From the NCBI GenBank assembly GCA_023391775.1, contig JAEWAG010000159.1:1-6574 (forward strand): DNA of 6,574 bases, given 5' to 3'. A program made the translations under genes and the position numbers. Source of the stretch: Pseudomonadota bacterium (lineage in GTDB: Bacteria; Pseudomonadota; Gammaproteobacteria; Xanthomonadales; Xanthomonadaceae). Shown piece by piece: positions 1 through 6,535 of the stretch. Each line of letters opens with the position of its first letter. The stretch's first letter is position 1. The notes below the pieces were generated by a model. It was given only the letters and a program-made list of their open reading frames with translations. It did not search any database and was not told the DNA's origin.

Positions 1-731
1 TCGACCGGGCTGGCCATGGCACCGCGCCACGCATCGATGCCGGCGGCGGGTGCCAGCTCCCTGGCCAATCGCGGGGCACGCACGTAGCCGGTGGCGGCGA
101 CGCGCTGGGCCAAGGCATGCCGGCCGGCATCGAAGCCGCCCGGATTGGCCAGCCCGCGCGGCGCACGCAGGCGCAGCTGCATGGACCAGTGCGCGCCGGG
201 CTCCAGGTCCAGGCGTGGACCGGGCGCCACCGCGCCGAAGTCGTCATACCAGGACAGCTGCAGCAGGCGGCCGCGCAGCGCCGGGGGAGCGTCCTTCCCC
301 ACCCGCAGCAGGAATCGCGTGCGTCGTGCCTCATGCTCGGGCAGCCCGACCACCCGTCCGGCCACGCGGGCCTCGGCGCCCTCCATGGGTGGGGGGAGTT
401 GCGCCGACAGCACCCAGCCGGCATGCAGCCCTGCCCAGCCGAAGCCCAGCAGCAGGGCTCCGAGCGCCCGCCCACGCCACGGCCGCGCCCACGCGGCGAT
501 GCCGGCCAGCACGCACAGCCAGCGCAGCCATGCCGGGGCGAGGGCGGGCAGGAACAGGCAGATGGTCACCCCGGCCAGCAACGCAGCCGCGCAGGCGAAC
601 CCGGCCGGCCGCGCCGGCGACAGGCCTGCGCCATCCAGGGCAGGTGCCGCCGCAAGGCCGGCGTCCGTGTCGTGTTGTGTTCCTTCCCTTGCCACCGGCC
701 TAGGGTCGGGCGGGCGCCGGCGTGGCGCCAT
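1..731 (-). CDS. comEC: ComEC/Rec2 family DNA-uptake channel protein, N-terminal part (runs off left edge)
   Basis: ComEC forms the inner-membrane channel that carries single-stranded DNA into the cytoplasm during natural transformation. Only about 243 N-terminal codons are present. From the ATG at 731, hydrophobic segments lie at about residues 45-65, 68-86 and 88-108. They are followed by the soluble DUF4131-type domain, ending in the family-typical stretch RGLANPGGFD (NPGGFD at 196-201) and then ALAQRVAATGYVR. The competence domain and the metallo-beta-lactamase-like domain would lie outside the window. The start is uncertain: ATG at 731 has only a distant AGGA, while the in-frame GTG at 695 would remove 12 residues and has no good ribosome site either. 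An in-frame TAG lies just upstream. The gene is divergent from the Rdx-family gene and follows lolD on the same strand after a gap of about 400 nt occupied by that gene. Family is confident; the start is not. Confidence 0.88.
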   Translation of the reverse strand, partial: MAPRRRPPDPRPVAREGTQHDTDAGLAAAPALDGAGLSPARPAGFACAAALLAGVTICLFLPALAPAWLRWLCVLAGIAAWARPWRGRALGALLLGFGWAGLHAGWVLSAQLPPPMEGAEARVAGRVVGLPEHEARRTRFLLRVGKDAPPALRGRLLQLSWYDDFGAVAPGPRLDLEPGAHWSMQLRLRAPRGLANPGGFDAGRHALAQRVAATGYVRAPRLARELAPAAGIDAWRGAMASPV

Positions 732-821
732 CGGCGCGCCCAGCACTGTCCTGTAGGAAGGCGCCTACCCTGCGCAGCGCGACCACGGGCGATACTGCGC
801 CGGACGATCCGGAGCGCCACC
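732..821. promoter_or_regulatory. Divergent intergenic gap between comEC and the Rdx-family gene
   Basis: This 90-nt gap must hold the 5' signals of both divergent genes. I could not assign a convincing -35/-10 pair on either strand. It contains an inverted repeat (GTAGG at 753-757, CCTAC at 764-768) whose centre includes the 8-bp palindrome AGGCGCCT at 759-766. It also contains the ribosome site of the plus-strand gene at 811-814. A promoter role is inferred from position only. Confidence 0.35.
811..814 (+). promoter_or_regulatory. Ribosome binding site that fixes the TTG start of the Rdx-family gene
   Basis: GGAG lies 7 nt before the TTG at 822. There is no ATG or GTG in frame between this site and the conserved CxxC region, so this Shine-Dalgarno-like element decides the start. 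Confidence 0.6.
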
Positions 822-1133
822 TTGGAACACCACGTCGAGATCCACTACTGCACCCGCTGCCGCTGGCTGCTGCGCGCTTCATGGATGGCGCAGGAACTGT
901 TGACCACCTTCCAGTCCGAACTGGGCCGGCTTTCACTGGTTCCCGGGTCCGGCGGCATCTTCGAGGTGCACGCCAACGGGCGACGCATCTGGTCGCGCGA
1001 AGACGACGGCGGCTTCCCCGAGATCAGCGTGCTCAAGCAGCGGGTCCGCGACGTGATCGCCCCGGGCCGCGACCTTGGCCACGTGGACCGTGCCGCGCCG
1101 GCGTCCACCCCGACCGAAAACCCGCCGGGCTGA
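822..1133 (+). CDS. SelT/SelW/SelH (Rdx) family thioredoxin-like protein
   Basis: A protein of 103 residues when started at the TTG at 822. The N-terminal beta strand leads into a CxxC redox motif (C10-T-R-C13), followed by WLLRASWMAQELL. Next come PGSGGIFEV (41-49), GGFPE (63-67), and LKQRVRDVIAP followed by RDLGHVDR. This order and spacing are characteristic of bacterial Rdx proteins, the cysteine homologues of selenoprotein W. Both positions of the motif are cysteine here, with no in-frame TGA. The family has a thioredoxin-like fold and is presumed to take part in thiol redox chemistry, but the substrate in bacteria is unknown. Residues from about 91 on are a low-complexity Pro/Thr/Ala tail. 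An ATG-initiated version from further upstream would add unrelated arginine/proline-rich sequence and is unlikely. The gene is divergent from comEC and convergent with lolD, 14 nt away. Confidence 0.88.
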   Translation: MEHHVEIHYCTRCRWLLRASWMAQELLTTFQSELGRLSLVPGSGGIFEVHANGRRIWSREDDGGFPEISVLKQRVRDVIAPGRDLGHVDRAAPASTPTENPPG

Positions 1134-1147
1134 GCCGGCAGCGCGGC

Positions 1148-1152
<5 letters not shown>
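1129..1152. terminator. Putative bidirectional hairpin terminator between the Rdx gene and lolD
   Basis: A perfect 9-bp inverted repeat (GCTGAGCCG at 1129-1137, CGGCTCAGC at 1144-1152) with a 6-nt loop. The left arm contains the TGA of the Rdx gene and the right arm contains the TGA of lolD, read on the minus strand. No T-tract follows on the plus strand. On the minus strand the hairpin is followed, after 8 nt, by TTTT (complement of 1117-1120), so termination is more plausible for the lolD transcript. The function is inferred. Confidence 0.5.
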
Positions 1153-1850
<698 letters not shown>

Positions 1851-1858
<8 letters not shown>

Positions 1859-3092
1859 AGCGCAGCGCCTCCGCCGGCTGGGTCCGGGCGGCCCGCCAGG
1901 CCGGATACAGGGTTGCCAGGAAGCTCATCAACAGCGCGACGACCAGGGTCAGGGTGACGTCACCGGTCTGCATGTCGGTCGGCAGGCCGGTGATGTAGTA
2001 CACATCGCCCGGCAGCAGCTCCACGTTGAACAGCGCTTCGATCCCGTTGAGGATCCGCTCCAGGTTCCAGGTCAGCGTCACCCCGCCGATGAAGCCCAGC
2101 ACGGTGCCGATGATGCCGATCAGCGTGCCCTGCACCATGAACACCTGCATCACGCCGCCCGGGGTCAGGCCTAGGGTGCGCAGGATGGCGATGTCCGCCT
2201 GCTTGTCGGTCACCAGCATCACCTGCGAGTTCACCAGGGTGAAGGCGCCCATCAGGATGATCAGCGACAGCAGGATGCCCATCACCGTCTTTTCCATCTT
2301 CAACGAGTGGTAGAGGTTGGCGTTCTCCGTGGTCCAGTCGCTGACCCGGTAGAAGCCCGGCAACTGCATGGCCAGGTCGCGCGCCACCTCGAAGGACTGG
2401 TTCATGTCGTGCAGCTTCAGGCGCACGCCGGTCACACCGTCCATGCGCAGCACCCGCTGCAGGTCATCCATGTGGGTCATGGCCAGGCCACGGTCGATCT
2501 CGTTGTAGCCGGCCTCGAAGACACCGCTGACGGTGAATCGCTTGTAGCGCGGCATGGCGCCCATGGGCGAGCCCTGGAACTCGGGCAGCATGACCATGAC
2601 GGTGTCGCCGACGTCCACGCCCAGCCACAGCGCCAGTTCGTTGCCCAGCAGGATGTTGAACGAGCCGGGCTGCAACGATCCGGCGCTGCCACGGGTGATC
2701 TTGCGCCCGACCTCGGAGACGGTGTCCTCCAGCGCCGGGGTCACGCCCCGGACCATGGCCGGCTGCCGGCGCGGGCCGGTCAGCAACGCCTCGGTCTCGA
2801 TGTACGGCGCGGCGCCGGCCACCCGCGGGTCGCGACCGGCGGCATCCAGCGCCAGCTGCCAGTCGTGCATGGGTTCGCCGCTGGCGGACACGGTGGCGTG
2901 CGCGGCGAACTGCAGCAGGCGGTCGCGGATTTCCTTCTGGAAGCCGCTCATCACCGCCATGGTGGTGATCAGCACGGTCACGCCCAGGGCGATGCCGAGG
3001 ATCGACGCGAGGGAGATGAAGGAGATGAAGGCGTTGCGGCGCTTGGCGCGCAGGTAACGCAGGCCGATGGCGACGGGTACCGGTCTGAACAT
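1851..3092 (-). CDS. lolC: Lipoprotein-releasing ABC transporter permease, LolC/LolE family
   Basis: The membrane subunit that, with LolD, releases lipoproteins from the inner membrane. The 413-residue product begins [20 protein letters not shown], a typical LolC/LolE start, and has the family's four-helix plan. TM1 is at about 22-48 ([18 protein letters not shown]), followed by a periplasmic MacB-PCD-like domain to about 265. TM2 is at about 271-293, TM3 at about 318-341 and TM4 at about 380-398, ending [10 protein letters not shown]; the last three belong to the FtsX-type domain. An ATG at 3176 would add 28 residues without family features and would overlap ygfX, so the ATG at 3092 is preferred. 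AAGG lies 4 nt before it, slightly close. Only one permease gene is seen beside lolD; whether it acts as a LolF-like homodimer or pairs with a second subunit encoded elsewhere cannot be told. The gene starts 47 nt after ygfX. Confidence 0.92.
1868..1872 (-). promoter_or_regulatory. lolD ribosome binding site inside the 3' end of the permease gene
   Basis: On the minus strand GGAGG lies 9 nt before the lolD ATG and within the last codons of the permease gene. This supports the lolD start at 1858 and translational coupling. Confidence 0.65.
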
Positions 3093-3139
3093 GGGGCCTT
3101 TTGGGATGTCCGCTGCCGGTGGCCCGGCATCTGGGGCCG

Positions 3140-3604
3140 CTATGGTGCCATCGCCCGCGTGAGCCGCGAAACACATCCGCGCTGGGCAGCCAGACGCAGT
3201 TCACGCCGTGCGGCCGCTGGCAGCGTGTCGGGCCACCACGCCAGGCGGCGGCTGACGTCCTGGCCGTCGACCAGGTGCACCACGGCCACAGGCCCGCGCC
3301 AGGCCACGTCGACAAGGCGCACGCGGGCACCATCGAGGAAGGCCTCCCCGTCCGCGGCAAGTACCAGATCCCGGGTTGGCTGGCGCCACAGGCCCCGCGC
3401 CTGCCACACACCCCAGGCCAGGGCCAGGATCGCCAGCGGCCAGGCCAGCAGCGCGGGCACGCCGGAAAGCAGGACGCAGGACGCGCCCAGCGGAGCGAGG
3501 ATCAGCAGCGCCAGCACCGGCCAGCGCGAAGGGCGCCACTCAAGCCGGAAGGGCGCGGATGCGGGTGATGAGCGCGGCCAGTTCTGCATCCGGGCAGGTT
3601 TCAT
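3140..3604 (-). CDS. ygfX: YgfX (CptA) family inner-membrane protein, SdhE partner
   Basis: A 154-residue protein with two adjacent membrane segments at about 29-47 and 50-68. A small soluble C-terminal domain follows, with [15 protein letters not shown] and then [17 protein letters not shown] (123-139). This layout, the [10 protein letters not shown] stretch before TM1, and the position directly after sdhE identify it as YgfX. In E. coli and Serratia, YgfX is co-transcribed with sdhE and interacts with SdhE. It was once described as the toxin of a CptAB toxin-antitoxin pair acting on cytoskeletal proteins; its normal role is still debated. The ATG at 3604 gives a 65-nt overlap with sdhE. The next in-frame ATG at 3589 is an alternative that shortens it by 5 residues; neither has a strong ribosome site. 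Coupled translation with sdhE is likely. Confidence 0.8.
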   Translation of the reverse strand: MKPARMQNWPRSSPASAPFRLEWRPSRWPVLALLILAPLGASCVLLSGVPALLAWPLAILALAWGVWQARGLWRQPTRDLVLAADGEAFLDGARVRLVDVAWRGPVAVVHLVDGQDVSRRLAWWPDTLPAAARRELRLAAQRGCVSRLTRAMAP

Positions 3605-3803
3605 ATCCCATGAACCAGCGCCAGAGCCTATCGTCTTCGCAATCCAGCATCCGTAGGAAAACCCCGCGCTCGGCTTCGGAAGCCGCCTCCCAGCGATGCG
3701 CCAGCCAGCGTTCGAAGAGCTGGTCCAGTTCGCGCATGCCGCGCCGGCAGCGCCAGCGGATGCGCCGCAGCAGGACGTCGGAATCGGTCTCGGGGGATGT
3801 CAC
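3540..3803 (-). CDS. sdhE: SdhE, FAD assembly factor for succinate dehydrogenase (YgfY/CptB family)
   Basis: A small cytoplasmic protein that promotes covalent attachment of FAD to the succinate dehydrogenase flavoprotein SdhA, and to fumarate reductase where present. The 87-residue length is normal. The invariant RGxxE motif is intact as R21-G-M-R-E25 within [13 protein letters not shown]. The second conserved block [18 protein letters not shown] (49-66) and the C-terminal [13 protein letters not shown] helix are also present. The start codon is GTG, with GAGG 8 nt upstream; an ATG at 3825 is in another frame. Its 3' end overlaps ygfX. No sdhCDAB genes lie in the window, although sdhE is often next to them; the upstream neighbour is an MFS transporter on the same strand. 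Confidence 0.93.
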   Translation of the reverse strand: MTSPETDSDVLLRRIRWRCRRGMRELDQLFERWLAHRWEAASEAERGVFLRMLDCEDDRLWRWFMGYETCPDAELAALITRIRALPA

Positions 3804-3811
3804 GGCAACCG

Positions 3812-3815
3812 CCTC
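3812..3815 (-). promoter_or_regulatory. sdhE ribosome binding site supporting the GTG start
   Basis: On the minus strand GAGG lies 8 nt before the GTG at 3803. It selects the GTG over any ATG, since no ATG is in frame nearby. Confidence 0.6.
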
Positions 3816-3841
3816 GGCAGGTCAATGCGCATTCACGCGAT

Positions 3842-3873
3842 CCGCCCCGTGCATCCGCAGGTGCCCGGGGCGG
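3842..3873 (-). terminator. Strong stem-loop after the MFS gene, possible terminator
   Basis: CCGCCCCG (3842-3849) pairs perfectly with CGGGGCGG (3866-3873). Inside, GCATC (3851-3855) pairs with GGTGC (3860-3864), with one G-T wobble, around a CGCA loop. The whole is a hairpin of about 14 bp with a single mismatch. It begins 6 nt after the MFS stop codon and lies 38 nt before the sdhE start. No U-tract follows on the minus strand, so intrinsic termination is not certain. It could instead be a transcript-end stabiliser. Confidence 0.55.
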
Positions 3874-3879
3874 CGTGCA

Positions 3880-5208
3880 TCAGGCCGCGCCGGCCTCGCG
3901 CTGCTTCAGCGAGCGGTGGACCAGCAGCGCCAGCAGCGTGGACAGGGCGCCGGACAGCAGGTAGGCCCCCATGTAGGCCAGGCCGAAGTGGGCGCACAGG
4001 CCCAGGGCCACCAGCGGGGCGAAGGCCGCGCCGATCAGCCAGGCGAAATCGGAAGTCAGCGCCGCGCCGGTGTAGCGGTAGCGCGACCCGAAGTTGCGGG
4101 TCACCGCGCCGGAGGACTGGCCGTAGGACAGGCCCAGCAGCACGAAGCCGACCAGGATGAACGTGTCCTGGGCCACGGCGCCACCGCCCAGCAGGGTCGG
4201 CGCGAAGCCGCTGAACATGGCGATGGCAAGGGCCAGGGCGCCCAGGGTCGGCACGCGGCCGAAGCGGTCGGCGATCAGGCCGGAGGCCAGCACGCCGCCG
4301 ATGGCCAGGAAGCCGCCGATGACCTGCACCACCAGCAGGCTGCCGACCGACTGCTCCGAATACAGCAGCACCCAGGACACCGGGAAGATGGTGACGATGT
4401 GGAACAGCGCGTAGCTGGCGAGCGGCGCGAAGGCGCCGATCACCACGTGGCGGCCCTTCTCGCGGAACAGCTCGCCCAGCGGCACAGGCTCCAGCTCGCG
4501 CTGGCCCATCTGCTGCTCGTACTCGTGGGTCACCACCAGGCGCAGGCGCGCGAACAGCGCCACCACGTTGATGGCGAAGGCGGCGAAGAACGGGTAGCGC
4601 CAGCCCCAGGCGTAGAAGTCCTCGGTGGACAGGCTGGCCAGCAGGAACGCGAACAGCGCCGCGGCGACGATGAAGCCGACCGGCGCGCCCAGCTGCCCCA
4701 GCATCGCGTACCAGCCGCGGCGGTGCTTGGGCGCGTTCAGCGCCAGCAGCGACGGCAGGCCGTCCCAGGAACCGCCGAGGGCGATGCCCTGGGCGATGCG
4801 GAACAGGGCCAGCAGCACGATCGCCCCTGCGCCCAGGCGCGCATAGCCCGGCAGGAAGGCGATGCCGGCCGTAGCCGTGCCCAGCAGGAACAGGGCCGCG
4901 GTCATCTTGGTGCCGCGGCTCCAGCGGGTCTGGATGCGCATGAACAGCGCGGTGCCGAACGGGCGGGCGATGAACGCCAGGGCGAAGATCGCGAACGAAT
5001 AGAGGGTGGCCGTCAGCGGCTCGGCGAAGGGGAAGAACACCTTCGGGAACACCAGCGCCGAGGCGATGCCGTAGACGAAGAAGTCAAAGTATTCCGAGGC
5101 CCGGCCGATGACCACGCCGACGGCGATCTCGCCGGGCGCGACCTCGTGGGACGCGGAATCCTGGCCGTGGACGGAAACGGTAGGGCTGGACGCGGGGATC
5201 GAAGACAT
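3880..5208 (-). CDS. MFS transporter of the metabolite:H+ symporter (MHS) type, substrate unknown
   Basis: A 442-residue, 12-helix secondary transporter. MHS features are GRASEYFDFFVYG (35-47) in TM1, ALVFPKVFFP, RPFG (82-85) at the end of TM2, RIAQGIALGG (137-146) in TM4, GWRYPFF (202-208) after TM5-TM6, and the second motif A GLIADRFGRVP (310-320). Members of this family carry proline/betaine, shikimate, alpha-ketoglutarate, citrate or similar compounds with protons. Two signature sites are altered: the first cytoplasmic loop reads MRIQTRWSRG without the usual Gly-Asp, and TM4 reads GGSWDGLPSLLALNAP where GGEWGGA is common. The substrate cannot be inferred. The start at ATG 5208 matches where family similarity begins; the longer frame to 5574 adds unrelated sequence running into cyoA. 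The ribosome site is weak. The gene is divergent from cyoA and upstream of sdhE on the same strand. Confidence 0.85.
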   Translation of the reverse strand: MSSIPASSPTVSVHGQDSASHEVAPGEIAVGVVIGRASEYFDFFVYGIASALVFPKVFFPFAEPLTATLYSFAIFALAFIARPFGTALFMRIQTRWSRGTKMTAALFLLGTATAGIAFLPGYARLGAGAIVLLALFRIAQGIALGGSWDGLPSLLALNAPKHRRGWYAMLGQLGAPVGFIVAAALFAFLLASLSTEDFYAWGWRYPFFAAFAINVVALFARLRLVVTHEYEQQMGQRELEPVPLGELFREKGRHVVIGAFAPLASYALFHIVTIFPVSWVLLYSEQSVGSLLVVQVIGGFLAIGGVLASGLIADRFGRVPTLGALALAIAMFSGFAPTLLGGGAVAQDTFILVGFVLLGLSYGQSSGAVTRNFGSRYRYTGAALTSDFAWLIGAAFAPLVALGLCAHFGLAYMGAYLLSGALSTLLALLVHRSLKQREAGAA

Positions 5209-5416
5209 CGGCGGCGGACACGGCTGGCGGGGGAAGGGGCGACACCGGGGCCGGCGGGACACACGGCCACGTCCGGGCATCCGGCCCGGCCCGGCAAGGG
5301 TGTCACACAAGTCCCGGCCTGGGCCATAGGACAAAACGTCCAATCGTCCCGGAGGCGCGTCGGCGTTAGAGTGCGGCCTCGCAGCGCCCCCCCGCCAAGC
5401 GCGAAAAGCAAGCACG
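5209..5416. promoter_or_regulatory. Divergent control region between the MFS gene and cyoA
   Basis: This 208-nt non-coding gap must carry the promoters for both flanking genes. I see no convincing sigma-70 pair on either strand and no clear FNR/ANR or ArcA-type box. Visible structure includes GGAC (5329-5332) inverted to GTCC (5338-5341) with a 5-nt spacer, and a direct repeat CGTCC at 5337-5341 and 5345-5349. There is also a CCGGGC/GCCCGG hairpin at 5273-5289, in the leader of the MFS gene, and a run of seven C at 5387-5393 shortly before cyoA. The cyoA ribosome site is weak. Confidence 0.55.
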
Positions 5417-6475
5417 ATGTCTCTTCCCAAGATCCTGGGCCGCCTCGTCGCGGCCGCCGGCCTGGCCTTGATGCTGGGCGGCTGCAATACCATCCTGCTC
5501 AACGCTCCCGGTGACGTCGCCCGCCAGCAGGGCAACCTGATCATCATCGCCACCGTGCTGATGCTGATCATCATCGTCCCGGTGATCGCCCTGACCCTGT
5601 TCTTCGCCTGGCGTTACCGGGCCTCGAACACCAAGGCCACCTACAAGCCGGACTGGGACCACTCCCTGCAGCTGGAGCTGGTGGTGTGGTCGGCACCGCT
5701 GCTGATCATCATCGCCCTGGGCTCGATCACCTGGATCAGCACCCACACCCTGGACCCGTACCGGCCGCTGGACCGCATCGCCGAGGGCAAGCCGGTGCCG
5801 GAAGGCGTGGAGCCGCTGGTGGTCGAGGTGGTGTCGCTGGACTGGAAGTGGCTGTTCATCTATCCCGAGCAGGGCATCGCCACGGTCAATGAGCTGGCCG
5901 CGCCGGTGGATCGCCCGATCCACTTCAAGCTCACCTCCTCCACGGTGATGAACGCGTTCTACGTCCCGGCGCTGGCCGGCATGATCTACACCATGCCGGG
6001 CATGCAGACCGAGCTGAACGCGGTCATCGGTACCGAGGGCCAGTACGAAGGCCTATCGTCCAACTACAGCGGCGCCGGCTTCTCCGGCATGCGCTTCGGC
6101 TTCCACGCCCTGAGCGAGGCCGGGTTCGACGAGTGGGTCGCCAAGGTGCGCGCGAGCGGCCAGGCGCTGGACCGCGACGGCTACCTGGAGCTGGAGAAGC
6201 CCAGCGCCCGCGAGCCGGTGCGCCACTTCGCCTCGGTCGACCCGGCCCTGTATGGCGCGGTGCTCAACCGCTGCGTGGACCCGCGCCAGATGTGCATGCA
6301 CGAAATGATGGCCATCGACGCCGGCAACGGCCCGGGCCGCACCCGCATGGAAGGCCTTGAGGCCCGCACCCGCGGCGACCTGCGCGGCGGTGTCTACGTG
6401 CAGTCGTCCATGTGCGCCGCCGGCGACCCCGCCGCCCCCGGCCTGGCCACCACCCTCGCCCGCTCCGCTCGCTGA
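5417..6475 (+). CDS. cyoA: Cytochrome bo(3) ubiquinol oxidase subunit II, CyoA
   Basis: Subunit II of the proton-pumping terminal quinol oxidase. The N-terminus is a lipoprotein signal with lipobox LGGC (20-23), so C23 should be lipidated. Two membrane helices follow at about 40-64 and 87-107. The periplasmic cupredoxin-like domain starts near 132 with VVEVVSLDWKWLFIYPEQGIATVNE, nearly as in E. coli CyoA. The CuA site of cytochrome c oxidases is lost, as expected for a quinol oxidase: the C-x-E-x-C-x3-H-x2-M pattern reads SSNYSGAGFSGM (214-225), and the upstream His ligand position is N179. The 352 residues exceed E. coli CyoA by about 37, mostly through a C-terminal tail with C286, C293, the cluster MCMHEMM (292-298) and C333. 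The start ATG directly precedes the signal peptide. It is the first gene of the expected cyoABCD operon. Confidence 0.96.
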   Translation: MSLPKILGRLVAAAGLALMLGGCNTILLNAPGDVARQQGNLIIIATVLMLIIIVPVIALTLFFAWRYRASNTKATYKPDWDHSLQLELVVWSAPLLIIIALGSITWISTHTLDPYRPLDRIAEGKPVPEGVEPLVVEVVSLDWKWLFIYPEQGIATVNELAAPVDRPIHFKLTSSTVMNAFYVPALAGMIYTMPGMQTELNAVIGTEGQYEGLSSNYSGAGFSGMRFGFHALSEAGFDEWVAKVRASGQALDRDGYLELEKPSAREPVRHFASVDPALYGAVLNRCVDPRQMCMHEMMAIDAGNGPGRTRMEGLEARTRGDLRGGVYVQSSMCAAGDPAAPGLATTLARSAR

Positions 6476-6483
6476 AGCGGTTC

Positions 6484-6513
6484 GCCGCCGCGCCCGCAAC
6501 ACGGCGCGGCGGC
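6484..6513 (+). other. Perfect 11-bp GC hairpin in the cyoA-cyoB gap
   Basis: GCCGCCGCGCC (6484-6494) and GGCGCGGCGGC (6503-6513) are exact reverse complements around an 8-nt loop. The hairpin lies 8 nt after the cyoA stop and 22 nt before the presumed cyoB start. No T-tract follows. It may act as an RNA stability or processing element, or as a partial terminator setting the subunit ratio; the role is inferred. Confidence 0.6.
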
Positions 6514-6521
6514 CTGATGAC

Positions 6522-6526
6522 GGAAG
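6522..6526 (+). promoter_or_regulatory. Ribosome binding site for the presumed cyoB
   Basis: GGAAG lies 9 nt before the ATG at 6536. It favours that start over the out-of-frame ATG at 6517, which has no such site. Confidence 0.5.
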
Positions 6527-6535
6527 TCAAGAAAC

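Noticed and set aside
117..821. Upstream ATG-initiated extension of the Rdx gene (235 extra codons)
   Set aside because: It is antisense to comEC coding sequence and shows no family similarity; the TTG at 822 with a GGAG site fits the family's N-terminus.
3093..3176. N-terminal extension of the permease to an ATG at 3176
   Set aside because: It overlaps the end of ygfX and adds 28 residues before the typical family start [17 protein letters not shown].
2307..3656. A 449-codon plus-strand open frame
   Set aside because: Antisense to the LolC/LolE permease and ygfX, with low-complexity His/Gln/Gly composition. The opposite strand has clear family motifs.
3140..3803. Reading sdhE-ygfX as a CptAB-type toxin-antitoxin module
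   Set aside because: The SdhE protein has the full RGxxE flavinylation signature, and work on this family supports FAD assembly as its role. The toxin-antitoxin label is historical and nothing here indicates a mobile or defence context.
5387..5393. Run of seven C before cyoA as a phase-variation tract
   Set aside because: It is short and non-coding in a GC-rich genome. There is no sign of slippage from one sequence.
3376..5514. A 712-codon plus-strand open frame
   Set aside because: It lies antisense to ygfX, sdhE and the MFS gene, is dominated by Gln/Arg/Gly/Ala/His, and has no recognisable domain. It is a by-product of high GC and codon bias in the real genes.
5209..5574. N-terminal extension of the MFS gene to an ATG at 5574
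   Set aside because: It would overlap cyoA on the opposite strand and adds Arg/Pro-rich sequence with no relation to MHS transporters.
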